Shown here one piece after another: positions 25,801-34,825 of a stretch of 64,000 nt of DNA. This DNA comes from Oxyruncus cristatus (lineage: Eukaryota; Chordata; Aves; Passeriformes; Cotingidae). Every line of letters starts with the position of its first letter. Position 1 is the first letter of the stretch. The position numbers and the translations under genes are program-made. The notes under the pieces were generated by a model. The model was given only the letters and a program-made list of their open reading frames with translations, did no database searches and was not told where the DNA came from. The DNA is taken from contig VXAY01004755.1 of the NCBI GenBank assembly GCA_013399855.1, positions 1,224,553 through 1,288,552 of the forward strand, read 5' to 3'.

Positions 25801-26709
25801 TCTCTCCCCTTTTGGCTGTGGTTCAGTATTTTCACGCAAAGGGAGGAAATAAGGAATTTCTGACTGCACACTTGAGATGATGTGAAGAGAGAGACGAGAG
25901 AAACTAATAAAAAGTCTGGATTAAAATCAAGGAAGTTCAATCCTTGAATAATCCTGAGTGGGAAGGGATCCACAAGGAGCATCCAGTCCAACCCCTGGCC
26001 CTGCCCAGACACCCCTACAATCCCACCCTGTCCCTGAGAGCGTTCTCCAAACCCTCCTGGAGCTCCCTCCTGGAGCTGTGCCCACTGCCCTGGGGAGCCT
26101 GGTCAGTGCCAACCACCCTCTGGGGGAAGAACCTTTCCCTGACAGTAACAATAATAATAATAAAAAATTTAAAAGGCAAAAATCACCTGAGAAATAAATA
26201 CCTTTTGAATGGCTTAAGAACTTCTTAAGAATACGACCCCCTGACATGAAAGCTCAGCCACTCTTGAGCAAACAGCCTCAAGTTGCACCAGGGGAGGTTT
26301 AGGTTGGGTATCAGGGAAAATTTCCTCACTGGAAGGGTTGTCAAGCACTGGAACAAGCTTCTTAGGGATGTGGTGTCCTTGGAAGTGTTCAAAAAATGTG
26401 CAGATGTGGCACTTGGGGACTTGGTTTAGTGGTGGACCTGCCAGTGCTGGATTAGCGGTCGGACTTGATGATCTTAGAGGGTTTTTCCAACTTTAATGAT
26501 TCTATTAATGATTCTAATAACAATTCTACTAAACAAGTGGCCAGGCTGTTGCACAGACACCCAGAGGACTTACATGTTCTGAGAAGAACCTTTTGGAGAA
26601 GGAAGCTACAATTCTCTGGGCCTCCAGCCCGGCGTTGTGCCGTGCCTTGTACTCCTCCAGCCAGCTCACCCCGTCTGTGTGGCTGTAATACTTCAGCAGG
26701 GACGGCCAC
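10700..26709 (-). CDS. FBXO21: FBXO21, F-box only protein 21 (exons 2-12 spliced; exon 1 in gap)
   Basis: Substrate receptor of an SCF (SKP1-CUL1-F-box) ubiquitin ligase; EID1 and ASK1 are known targets in mammals. Eleven exons on the minus strand splice in frame as 26574-26709, 24246-24340, 22090-22211, 20263-20409, 19253-19386, 18874-19010, 18326-18502, 17462-17594, 14778-14968, 13668-13825 and 10700-10878. They total 1609 nt, or 535 complete residues plus stop. All introns are GT-AG. The product is colinear with the mammalian protein: a region after the F-box, a SirB1/transglutaminase-like core (for example RRTGIPISLSVLYLTIARQL), then TPR-like sequence and a C-terminal YccV-like domain (YGYNCVIYGWDPACMMGHEW). 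Exon 1, with the F-box, is expected in the gap 29316-29933. Mammals also have 12 exons. Confidence 0.96.
11494..11569. repeat. Perfect 37-bp inverted repeat with a 2-bp spacer
   Basis: The left arm 11494-11530 (CTGATTAGGCACAAGAGTTA at its outer end) and the right arm 11533-11569 are exact reverse complements over 37 bp, separated by TT. The match stops abruptly at both outer ends. It lies in FBXO21 intron 11. Confidence 0.97.
13668..13825 (-). CDS. FBXO21: FBXO21 exon 11 (YccV-like domain)
   Basis: Encodes YGYNCVIYGWDPACMMGHEW followed by IRNMNVHSLPHGPHQPFYNV and LVEDGSCRYAAQ. This is the YccV/HspQ-like (hemimethylated-DNA-binding-like) fold at the C-terminus. Acceptor CCATTAG, donor GTGAGC. 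Splits an Arg codon on the left and a Glu codon on the right. Confidence 0.96.
14778..14968 (-). CDS. FBXO21: FBXO21 exon 10
   Basis: Encodes VLDILQHIQALDPSQHGAVG, YLVQHTLEHIERRKEEVGPE and VKHRSDEKHKEVCFSIGLIM, then KHK. It covers the helical region leading into the YccV-like domain. Acceptor TTGCTGAAG, donor GTGAGC; 63 codons plus two bases. Confidence 0.96.
17462..17594 (-). CDS. FBXO21: FBXO21 exon 9
   Basis: Encodes ESTDQSYQLLRDSLDLYLAM then YPDNVQHLMLQARLYFHLGI and WPEK, a TPR-like helical segment of the SirB1-type core. Acceptor TGCTGGCAG, donor GTACCT. Confidence 0.96.
18326..18502 (-). CDS. FBXO21: FBXO21 exon 8
   Basis: Encodes STDIFDYTYIDAFGKGKQLT, VKECEYLIGHHVTEEFYGVV and TSKEVLQRMVGNLLNLGK. 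The IDAFGKGKQLT stretch is characteristic of the transglutaminase-like core. Acceptor GGTTTCTTAG, donor GTGAGT. Confidence 0.96.
18874..19010 (-). CDS. FBXO21: FBXO21 exon 7
   Basis: Encodes VLIRRTGIPISLSVLYLTIA, RQLGVKLEPVNFPSHFLLRW and CQGKE, the most conserved part of the SirB1/transglutaminase-like domain. Acceptor GTTTCCCCCAG, donor GTGAGTG. The frame joins both neighbours exactly. Confidence 0.96.
19253..19386 (-). CDS. FBXO21: FBXO21 exon 6
   Basis: Encodes EVSVPEVELQRQVLDAMNCV then LYEQLKYKGNELDYYNSLNS and YIHQ. Acceptor GTTTCCAG, donor GTACGT. Matches the mammalian VLDAMNYVLYDQLKF-type segment. Confidence 0.96.
20263..20409 (-). CDS. FBXO21: FBXO21 exon 5
   Basis: Encodes AVLIDQYCNPLSDICLKSVQ then AQVDDITDKVRKVLRTKNPR and HPSLASKA. 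Acceptor TTTCTTTCAG, donor GTACTG. IDQYCNPLSDI and RHPSLA are strongly conserved landmarks. Confidence 0.96.
22090..22211 (-). CDS. FBXO21: FBXO21 exon 4
   Basis: Encodes KGLTWKYYAKKILYFLRQQN then ILKNLKEYLQRPTDRQSFLE. Acceptor AATGTGCAG, donor GTAAGT. TWKYYAKKILY is the family landmark. Confidence 0.96.
24246..24340 (-). CDS. FBXO21: FBXO21 exon 3
   Basis: Encodes VPCDGFSDIETLGCPSHFFE then DELMCILNMEG. Acceptor GTCTGACAG, donor GTAAGA. The ETLGCPSHFF stretch differs somewhat from the mammalian ENLEGPEIFF. Confidence 0.95.
25329..25386. repeat. 32-bp-period direct duplication in FBXO21 intron 2
   Basis: A 26-bp sequence containing GCTTATTGCACAGAATTTCA occurs at 25329-25354 and again at 25361-25386, a recent tandem duplication. 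Confidence 0.85.
25935..26150 (-). mobile_element. CR1 LINE 3' fragment
   Basis: The reverse complement carries the 3' region of a CR1 element, including the segment read on the plus strand as GGGAAGGGATCCACAAGGAG and AGCATCCAGTCCAACCCCTG. Truncated, no reverse transcriptase frame. Confidence 0.8.
26265..26516 (+). mobile_element. CR1-like LINE 3' fragment
   Basis: Contains GGGGAGGTTTAGGTTGGGTA, then GGACTTGATGATCTTAGAGG and a degenerate TAATGATTCTA tail, the classic CR1 3' end. It ends about 57 bp from the donor of FBXO21 exon 2 and is opposite in orientation to the neighbouring fragment at 25935-26150. Confidence 0.85.
26574..26709 (-). CDS. FBXO21: FBXO21 exon 2
   Basis: Encodes WPSLLKYYSHTDGVSWLEEY, KARHNAGLEAQRIVASFSKR and FFSEH, immediately after the F-box in mammals. 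The acceptor CTGGGGTAG has a weak pyrimidine tract; the donor is GTAAGT. Its first base completes an Arg codon begun in exon 1. Confidence 0.95.
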
Positions 26710-27633
26710 CTACCCCAGGAGACACAAATGAACAGGAGCATTAGGATTTCACAGACCTGAGAGCCCCCAGAACTGTTACTGTAACCACTGAGCAGCTGAG
26801 ACACTGCCCAGCTTTAAAGGTAGTTGTGTAAAACTGACTCAAACATCAAAGCACAAACCCACCGATTTCAGCTTCAGGATTATTTAAAAGTAAGATTTCC
26901 TGAAGCCTGCCAACAGGAAACCTTCCAAGGCTCACACGCCAGGACTGCAGCATCTAAACATCCTAAACGCTTTAGTTTGATAATTAAAAGAGTTCAGCAC
27001 AAAGAAGTATCGCACATCAGCCAACTTGGCACCAAACATTGTCCTGTGTTCCTGCTACCACCTCGGGGTCTAATTAAAAGGCTGCACAAAACAGAGCTCC
27101 CTCCACTGCCCTTGCTGGTGATAACATCTACTGGAGGAAAACAGAATCCTGTAGTCAAATCCTGACAGCAGAATGCCTTCCCAATTCATTTCTGGCACAG
27201 TAAAGAATTATTTTTTTAAAAAACCCCCAGCTTTCTTGTTAAAAAAAAAAAAACACCAAACACCTCCCCTACCTGCTTCACTGAGTCTAAAAGTCCAAAA
27301 ACTAAAACACTTCATGAAGAATTTCAAGGTTCAACTCAAAATCTAACTTCAGGTCGTGTTTTGGGGGCTGTCAGCAGCACCTTTTCTAACAAAGTGGGTG
27401 TGCAATAAAATATGTGCCAGCACAGCAATTCCCAAGGCTGTCATGAAGACTCCAAGACCACTTGTGTAAAAAGCATGAGGAAGAATCAGCACAGACGAAA
27501 ACAGTTTGGAAAGAAAGCTGAGAGAAAGGTCTCTTGCAATTCACTGGGACTTTTCCTTCATGCTTTGAAATTCTGTTATTACTGGTTCATATAAAACATT
27601 TTCCTTCAACCACTGCCTTGATTTTTTTCAGGT

Positions 27634-27726
<93 letters not shown>

Positions 27727-29039
27727 ATTTATTTTAATAGAGATGTTTAAATCACTATCACTACATTACCTTGGGTTCTTTCTAGGTTTATATATATAAA
27801 TACAAATATAAATATATATAAGTAGAAGGCCAAACATTTAAATCACTACTCCTGTATAAAAATTATTACCAGTGACCAAAATGCACGGTTGAGTTTGACC
27901 ACACATGGAAGATATTTCACTGCCAGTTAATAATTAAACTGCCCTGCAGTTGCCTTTACAAAATAAAGTCAAATAACCTGACATTACACAACAACCCGAA
28001 TCCCTGGCCTTTCATTTATTGCTGAAACACAGCCACCCCGCAATAACCATCCGAATCCTTTATTTTGGGATGAGAAAGGGTAATTTCTTGGGTTGAAATG
28101 ATATTGGGAATTTTAGGAAGATAGACTGCAATTGCTCACAATGGAATCCGGCCAGGACAACAAGGTCAACGTGCAACCTCCTGCCAAAAGTTCCATTACC
28201 AAGGAGAGAGGAGGAGAGCAGAGTGTGCTAATCACCCACCACATCCCATTCCAGCTGCTGGATCCCAACCAGTGCTAAACTTCCAGAAAACACAGCCACT
28301 GAATCGGTGACAGTCAATCCCAAGTCACGGTCTGGTGATCTGGGGCAGCTGTAATTGTTCAATAGGCCTTTTTCACCCGTGAAAAGAGAATAATCCTCTC
28401 ATTTGGGCTATGCTACGTTTCAGAAGCCAAGTGGCAATTAGAGAAAGCAATTTGGCTACTTTTCCTGTGCCAGAACAGACAAAAAAAAGCAGGTAACAGA
28501 TGAGAAAGTTCTACCCTAGAGAGGCTGGAGGCCCCAGCGGCGAGCGGTGGTGCCTCCAGGACTGCTGAAAGCAGCACAGCATCAGCAACGTCACCCCCCT
28601 GCTTCATTCCCAGCCAAAATGGGAACAGTTTCACGGATTACAGCACAGCTTTGCCCCCACCAGGCACCCTGGGAGTGCCCTTGGGGGAGACATCAGTAGC
28701 AAAAACCCATCCCAAGGATTCTGCTACCTGTGGAAACAGTTCTCCTCAAAGCACCACAAATAAACACCTCTCTGCTGTAAAGGATTAGTCCTGTGACGGG
28801 GCAGGTGTTGGAAGATGTTTTGGAAGGTGCTTGGCCAAGCCATAACTCCAGAGGATGTGGATCTGTGTCTGTGTCACCGGCAGATCCCGGCTGGATCCGG
28901 GGAGTACAGGATCCTGGGTGTGGAAGGGGCTGCAGGGCTGATCTCTAGCAAAGAGCTGCCGGGACAGACCTCCTGCAAACAGCAGGCACAGCCTGGTCCC
29001 ACCCCGTGGGATTTAGGAGGGGAGGCAGCTTTGTAAAGC
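26710..29039 (-). other. FBXO21: FBXO21 intron 1, right part
   Basis: No exon recognised. It is A/T-rich and carries the (CTAT)n tract, an (A/T)n stretch near 27790-27825, and TTAAT-rich sequence. No further features supported. Confidence 0.6.
27635..27724. repeat. (CTAT)n microsatellite, about 22 units
   Basis: An uninterrupted tetranucleotide tract of about 90 bp in FBXO21 intron 1, followed by TTTATTTATT. Confidence 0.98.
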
Positions 29040-29215
29040 TCTTGTGGAAGTGTGGAAGGACAGCTGTGGCTGCCCCATCCCTGGAAGCGCTCCAGCCGGG
29101 ATAAACTCGGAGCCGCCTGGCCTAGCGGGAGGAATCCCTGCCCACGGCAGGGGAGATGGAACTCGATGATCTCTACGGCCCCTTCCCACCCAAAGCACTC
29201 CACGACTTCACCCCG
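29040..29215 (+). mobile_element. CR1 LINE 3' fragment at the edge of the FBXO21 CpG island
   Basis: Reads GGCTGCCCCATCCCTGGAAG, later GATGGAACTCGATGATCTCT and CCCTTCCCACCCAAAGCACT, the CR1 3' end in diverged, CpG-enriched form. Confidence 0.75.
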
Positions 29216-29315
29216 ATCGCCGCATGGCTCGTCCAGCCCCTGCGGCGCTCCCCGCACACCGCCCGGAGCCGGGAAGCGACACAGGGACGGGGAGCCGGGG
29301 CTGCACCTCCACCCC

Positions 29316-29933
29316 NNNNNNNNNNNNNNNNNNNNNNNNNNNNNNNNNNNNNNNNNNNNNNNNNNNNNNNNNNNNNNNNNNNNNNNNNNNNNNNNNNNNN
29401 NNNNNNNNNNNNNNNNNNNNNNNNNNNNNNNNNNNNNNNNNNNNNNNNNNNNNNNNNNNNNNNNNNNNNNNNNNNNNNNNNNNNNNNNNNNNNNNNNNNN
29501 NNNNNNNNNNNNNNNNNNNNNNNNNNNNNNNNNNNNNNNNNNNNNNNNNNNNNNNNNNNNNNNNNNNNNNNNNNNNNNNNNNNNNNNNNNNNNNNNNNNN
29601 NNNNNNNNNNNNNNNNNNNNNNNNNNNNNNNNNNNNNNNNNNNNNNNNNNNNNNNNNNNNNNNNNNNNNNNNNNNNNNNNNNNNNNNNNNNNNNNNNNNN
29701 NNNNNNNNNNNNNNNNNNNNNNNNNNNNNNNNNNNNNNNNNNNNNNNNNNNNNNNNNNNNNNNNNNNNNNNNNNNNNNNNNNNNNNNNNNNNNNNNNNNN
29801 NNNNNNNNNNNNNNNNNNNNNNNNNNNNNNNNNNNNNNNNNNNNNNNNNNNNNNNNNNNNNNNNNNNNNNNNNNNNNNNNNNNNNNNNNNNNNNNNNNNN
29901 NNNNNNNNNNNNNNNNNNNNNNNNNNNNNNNNN
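29316..29933. other. Assembly gap (618 N)
   Basis: Run of 618 N that probably hides FBXO21 exon 1 with the F-box. Frames drawn through it are artefacts. Confidence 0.99.
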
Positions 29934-30110
29934 GAGTGACGGGGCCGGTGAGGGGAGAGAGCCGGGAGGGAGCGAGTGACGGGACCGGTGAGGGGAGAGA
30001 GCCGGGAGGGAGCCTCTGACAGGGACGGGATGAGGAGAGAGACCGGGGAGAGAGTCTCTGACAGCGATGGGGTGAGGGGAGGGAGCGTGTGAGAGGGACG
30101 GGATGAGGGT
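29934..30110. repeat. GC-rich minisatellite beside the FBXO21 promoter gap
   Basis: Imperfect tandem copies of a roughly 40-bp unit containing GAGTGACGGGGCCGGTGAGG and GGAGAGAGCCGGGAGGGAGC run out of the gap and decay to the right. The gap was probably caused by this array. Confidence 0.85.
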
Positions 30111-30164
30111 CGGGGAGCGGGGTGGTAAAGCAGGACCCCCGGCAGGGTGTGTAACTATTTAACA

Positions 30165-30830
30165 GAGGCCTCATCGATGTGTATAAATGTCTAGTAGAGA
30201 CCTCATCAGTGTGTGTGAATGTCTGAAGAGGGACCTCGTCAAGGTGTGTGGGCGTCTAACAGAGACCTCTGAGTGAGTGTGTAAATGGCTAAAGGGGAAC
30301 CTCAACGCTGTGTGTAAATGTATAAATAGAGCCCTCATCAAGGTGTGTGTATATCTAAAAAGAGACCTCATCAGTATGTATCGATATCTAAAGGGGGACC
30401 TCGTCAATGTGTGTAAATATCTAAAGGGGGTGCCCAGAGGGGACATCATCAATGTATATAAATATCAAAAGTGGGACATCATCAATGGATATAAATATTG
30501 AAAGGGGAACCTCGTCAATGTGTGTAAATATCTAAATAGAGACCTCATCAATGTATATCAAAAGGGGGGACCTCATCAATGGGTGTGAATATCAAAAGGG
30601 AGCTTCCAAGAGGGGACCTTATCAATGTGTATAAACATCAAAAGGGAGGTGCCAGAAGGGGACCTCACTGATATGTGTCAATATTCTAAAGGGGAGTGCC
30701 CAGAGGGGACCTTATCAATGTGTATAAATACTGAAAGGGGAACCTCATTAGGGGGAGGTGCCTCATCAGTGTGTATCGGTATCTAAAGGGGAGTTCCAGG
30801 ACAGGACCTCGTCAATGTGTGTACTATAAT
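30165..30830. repeat. CR1-derived minisatellite of about 33-bp units
   Basis: About 20 degenerate copies of a unit containing GACCTCATCAATGTGTATAA and ATATCTAAAGGG. This matches the CR1 segment that encodes a DLINVYKYLKG-like peptide near the end of reverse transcriptase. Some copies carry an extra GTGCCCAGAGG stretch. The array runs straight into ordinary CR1 sequence at about 30800, so the element itself seeded it. The unit is close to a multiple of three, so a 74-codon frame stays open (30277-30501), but I do not regard it as a gene. Confidence 0.85.
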
Positions 30831-31127
30831 TCTATAAGAAGATGGATCCAGGCCCTGCTCAGTTGTGCCAACCACCAGGTCGAGAAGCAGTGGGCAGAAA
30901 GTGCTGCCCAGGAAGTTCTGCCTGACTGTGAGGACAAACTTATTCACTGTGCAGTGACCGCACACTGGAACGGGTTGCCCAGGGAGGGTGTGGAGTCTCC
31001 CTCACTGGAGATATTCCAGAACCGTCCAGACACAGTCCTGTGCCATGTGCTCCCTGCTTGAGCAGGGAAGTGGGGCCAGATGACCCACTGTGGCCCCTTC
31101 CAGCCTGGACCAGTCTGTGATCCTGAC
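30800..31127 (+). mobile_element. CR1 LINE 3' fragment
   Basis: Continues the CR1 from the minisatellite: GATGGATCCAGGCCCTGCTC, then TGGAACGGGTTGCCCAGGGA and GGAGTCTCCCTCACTGGAGA, ending near CTGTGATCC. Truncated and non-coding. Confidence 0.88.
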
Positions 31128-31319
31128 AAGTGCCACAGACACTCTCCTGGGCAGGGGCATGGTGGGGTTTAGGTGGGTCTGCAAAATACCCAGCCCCAGG
31201 GGCGGTGGGGACATGGGACCCCCATTCCCCCATGCTCAGCAAGGGACCGGGGGAGGCTGCAAGGAGCAGGGGGGGCAGGGCCTGGGCTAACAGGAGGAGG
31301 TTCTGCTGCCATGTGTGTG

Positions 31320-31880
31320 GTAGCACCTGAGGTCACAGCTCCTCCATGTCTGCACTGACCCCTGAGATATCGTCACCTCAGTGTCTGCACTGACACTTCA
31401 GGTGATGCTGCTTCAGTGTGTGCACTGACACCTGGTGTAACATCACCTCAGTGTCTGCACTGACCCCTGAGGTGATGCCACTTCAGTATCTGCAGTAGGA
31501 CCGGAGGTAATGTCACCTCAAGTGTCTGCACTGACACCTGAGGTGACACCACCTCCATGTCTGCACTGACACCTGAGGTAATGCCACCATTGTGTCTGTG
31601 ATAGCACATCTGTGGGGACTGAGGTAACAGCAGCGTGGTGTGTGAGGTGGCACCGAGGTGCCTGCTGCTGTGTCTGGGGTGGCAACACGGCAAGTTTGAG
31701 CAACAGCACCACTGCCGGGGTGATGTGTGAGGTGACACAGCTGCCCTGTCTGAGGTGACACAGCTGCCGTGCCTCAGGTGACACCTGAGGTGACACTGGT
31801 GTCTGCGGTCACACTGCTGCCATGTCTGAGGTGGCACTGACGCCGTCTGAGGTAATGCCACAGCAATCTCTGAGGTGGCA
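31320..31880. repeat. Minisatellite of about 36-bp units
   Basis: Around 15 diverged copies of a unit containing AGTGTCTGCACTGACACC and TGAGGTGA(C/T). The minus strand is open for 137 codons through the array, but only as a repeat by-product. Confidence 0.85.
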
Positions 31881-31914
31881 CTGCTGCCAAGTGGCAGTGT
31901 TCCCCTCAGGCCAG

Positions 31915-32085
31915 CTCCTCCCCACCCTCACAGGGCAGGAGTCCTTCCCAATATCCCATCTAACCCTGCCCTCTGGCAGTGGGAAGCCATTCCCCCTTGC
32001 CCTATCACTGTCTGCCCATGTAAAAAGTTGCTCTCCCTATCTTTTATAAGCCCCCTTCCAGTACTGGAAGGTTCCCTCTCGGAAG
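31915..32085 (-). mobile_element. CR1 LINE fragment
   Basis: The plus strand reads CTCCCCACCCTCACAGGGCA and later CCTATCACTGTCTGCCCATG, matching the complement of a CR1 3' region (compare the longer copy at 61560-62075). Confidence 0.7.
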
Positions 32086-32370
32086 AGCACACTGCCTTCC
32101 CATGGGAAAAGCCGTGTCCATACTTCTGCCTCATTCACATCCTGCCATTCCCTCCAGCCCTGCCTGGGGCGCTGCTGCTGCATTCCAGAGGCTCCAGCAC
32201 CAAAATTGCCCTGGACTGCACACAAATGGCCCTCCTTGCTTGACTGTGACGTTTCCCCCGAGGACATGGTCTAAATGATGTGAAATGTGGAGTGCTGTGA
32301 CTCAAGCAGCCTTCCAAGGAGGTGTTTGTGTCTGGCAGGTAAACAGGTATTGCTGATTGACGCCAGCGAG

Positions 32371-32380
32371 CTATTTATAG
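32371..32380. promoter_or_regulatory. Perfect MEF2-consensus motif CTATTTATAG
   Basis: A self-complementary match to the MEF2 consensus just beyond the probable NOS1 3' end. A 10-bp match can occur by chance; no function is shown. Confidence 0.25.
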
Positions 32381-32497
32381 TGCTCTGGCATTACAGGTGG
32401 CAGAGCAGAGCAAGGCCAAGGGATCAGCAGAGGCCTTTCCATGCTAAAAACCCGGGGATAAGAGAAGAAAGAGGCCTGCTAGGTTTTAGTTCACTTT

Positions 32498-32503
32498 TTT
32501 ATT
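32498..32503 (-). terminator. NOS1: Candidate NOS1 poly(A) signal AATAAA (distal)
   Basis: Minus-strand AATAAA about 7.5 kb beyond the NOS1 stop. Mammalian NOS1 also has a very long 3' UTR (several kb), which favours this site. Other AATAAA sequences occur, for example at 37088-37093. Confidence 0.45.
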
Positions 32504-34793
32504 TTGACTGTAATGCAAACAGGCATAAGTATTCCATAAAATCAGAAGATTGGAACTATACAGAAAGAGGTGCATGCTTCAGAACAATGTGGATACCTTG
32601 CAAACAGAGCCAGAGTCAGTCCGAGAGAGGGGCTGGAGTACACTGGACGAATGGCAGAGGTTTTAGCAGCATTGAGAGCTCAGAGGTAGGGGAAACCCAC
32701 GTCTCTGACCACGCTTAAAGCACTGGTATGACCAAACACAACGGCGGCTCAGCCCGCTCCCACCGCCCCCACCCCCTCACTCCTCAGAGGAAACCCACCT
32801 CGGCATCACACAAACAGCTACAGAATAAGCTCCCCCCTCCCCTCCACACGTAACCTGTCGCACTGGATGCAAAGTGAGAGTAAAGACGACGTGCCAGTCC
32901 TAAATCGTGGCATCATTCCATAAACCAAATGAAGGCACAGTGACATGAGGAGGTGCTGAGGGGAGGGAGGAGGGAGCAGGAGGACCAGAGAGCAGCCAGG
33001 GGTTGGAGTCTCATCCGGCCCAGCGGAATCTACCCACGCCTGAAGAGTTTAGAAAACCTCCGCAACAGAAAGTTTGGGAGTTGCCTTGCCCCAAAGCTGC
33101 CACCCTTCCCAGAGCCGTCCCCTTCCTCGTTGCGGCACCGCTGCTTTTCGGGAGAAGGCCACCAGGAAATCAAAGAACCCAAACCAACCTTTGAGTCTTA
33201 GACTTTTCAAAGGTGCCTAAGGGAGCCGAGGGAACAAATCCCTGCTCCTATTACAAAAATTAATTGGCACTGAATATCAAATTCCCCGGGCAGCTGGCAG
33301 AACTCATGTTTCTAACTACATGCAATCTAAAAAGCAATGAGTCCTGGCTGAAAGTCATCTCGCTGCTCATCCACTGCCTGGGGAATTGTGTGCACTCTGG
33401 AAAAGCTGCAGACTACTCACAAGCTCTTTACAGCACACAGAGCCCAGGGTTTTTAAAGGCATCTCAAGGCAGCAGAGCATGGGAATTCAACCTCGGGAAT
33501 TGTGGGGATTTGCCTATTTTGTAGAACTCTAGCAAAGCAGGGATTCGGCATTGACTCTCACTGGCTTCAAAGCCGTCGTTTCAATGCTGGGCACGGGGAG
33601 ATTCTCAAACACTGTCTTCTATTTCGGTTTCCTGACTACTGTAAAATGTATTTTGTTCAGACATGACTCCATGCCACGATCACACAGAGAGGAAAATAAA
33701 AAAGCAGGCTCAGAAGCAAGTAGCTTTAATGTCTCAGATGATTAAGGCCGTTTTGTTGCCCTCCGAAAATTTTGAAATCTCCCTTAGCAATTACTGTAGG
33801 AGCAAAACATTTGATTTAATCCGAAACGAGCTGATACACTGTCTGCTTGCTTTCTGTTTGCTTCCCCCACCCCGAACCAACACGTGAAAACAAAGCAACG
33901 AGCTCTTTTTAGATCAACTTTTTCAGTGTTTAGTCTTTCAGTTTTCAAAGTATTAGGGGTGCCCCCAGAAGAAAAACACTTTGCCCAATGTTTTTCCCTC
34001 GCAGGTTTCTGCACCAGCCCCGCAGAGACCTGGGCAGAGGCCTGGCAGGAGCTGATCCCCAGCCCAGCAGCGTGTTCCTGCTTTTCCACAGCCCCAGAGC
34101 AGTTTCTGCAAGCTTTGGCCCACGGATACAACAGAATCCCCCAGTGTCTTCCCCACTCCCCCACCACAGCAATGAGGAATAGCTGCAAAGCCTTGGCTCC
34201 TGATAAACCAGGGATTCTGAGGGCAAGGCTCACAGGTTTGATTTTCTCACATTGAGGTGCTTTCTCCCTCCTCCCTCCCCAAAATCTGGCCAGGTAGGAC
34301 ATGAATAAGGCAGGAGAGCAGCAGTGAGACTCTCTCACTGCTAAACAAGCTGCCACTGCTCAGCTATGGACTCACAATCTGTTTGGTTCTTTTTTTTCCC
34401 CCTGTGATTCAATGGCTCAAAATTCCATCACAGCCAAACACCTGTAGGGGTGGAGGCCAGGAGTTTCCAGTCTACTTCATTCCTGGTACAGCAGGAAAAA
34501 GGTGGATCTGTATCGCAGTGCTTGAATATTTCATGAGCTATACCTGTGCTAAAATCAAGCCGGTTTTGACCTCTCCTGAGCTCTGTTTTACTTTTGGAAC
34601 CAAGTGCTTTAAAGCAGCAACCTCTTCAGCTTTCTCCCACTCCCCTGATCCCCGATAAAACACGCGGGGCCACACGGAAGAAGCTGGAGCTCAGACTTCC
34701 CTCGGAGGGTAGATTTCAAATGGATTGCTGGAGCCATGCATTGCAGGCACGTGCAAGTGCAGACTGACACAGCAAAAATACTGCCATCATAAA

Positions 34794-34794
<1 letters not shown>

Positions 34795-34824
<30 letters not shown>
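34795..34824. repeat. (CTG)10 microsatellite, CAG in the NOS1 sense
   Basis: Ten uninterrupted CTG units on the plus strand. In a NOS1 transcript this would be (CAG)10 in the 3' UTR. No coding context supports a polyglutamine protein. Confidence 0.97.

Positions 34825-34825
<1 letters not shown>

Larger units (their letters stand above)
29090..30110 (-). promoter_or_regulatory. FBXO21: CpG island, likely FBXO21 promoter and exon 1 (mostly in gap)
   Basis: CpG-dense flanks around a 618-bp gap lie upstream of FBXO21 exon 2. No F-box coding sequence is seen in the flanks, so exon 1 and the transcription start should be inside the gap. Inference. Confidence 0.65.

Noticed and set aside
27601..27737. 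Membrane-like repeat peptide (LSIY)n
   Set aside because: Translation of the (CTAT)n microsatellite.
29052..30174. Long frames across 29316-29933
   Set aside because: Same gap artefact, plus CR1 and minisatellite sequence.
30277..30501. 74-codon repeat protein in the CR1-derived array
   Set aside because: Degenerate copies of a reverse-transcriptase fragment, with variant units that break the frame. No sign of a promoter or conservation.
31448..31861. 137-codon minus-strand frame
   Set aside because: Repeat by-product of the 36-bp minisatellite.
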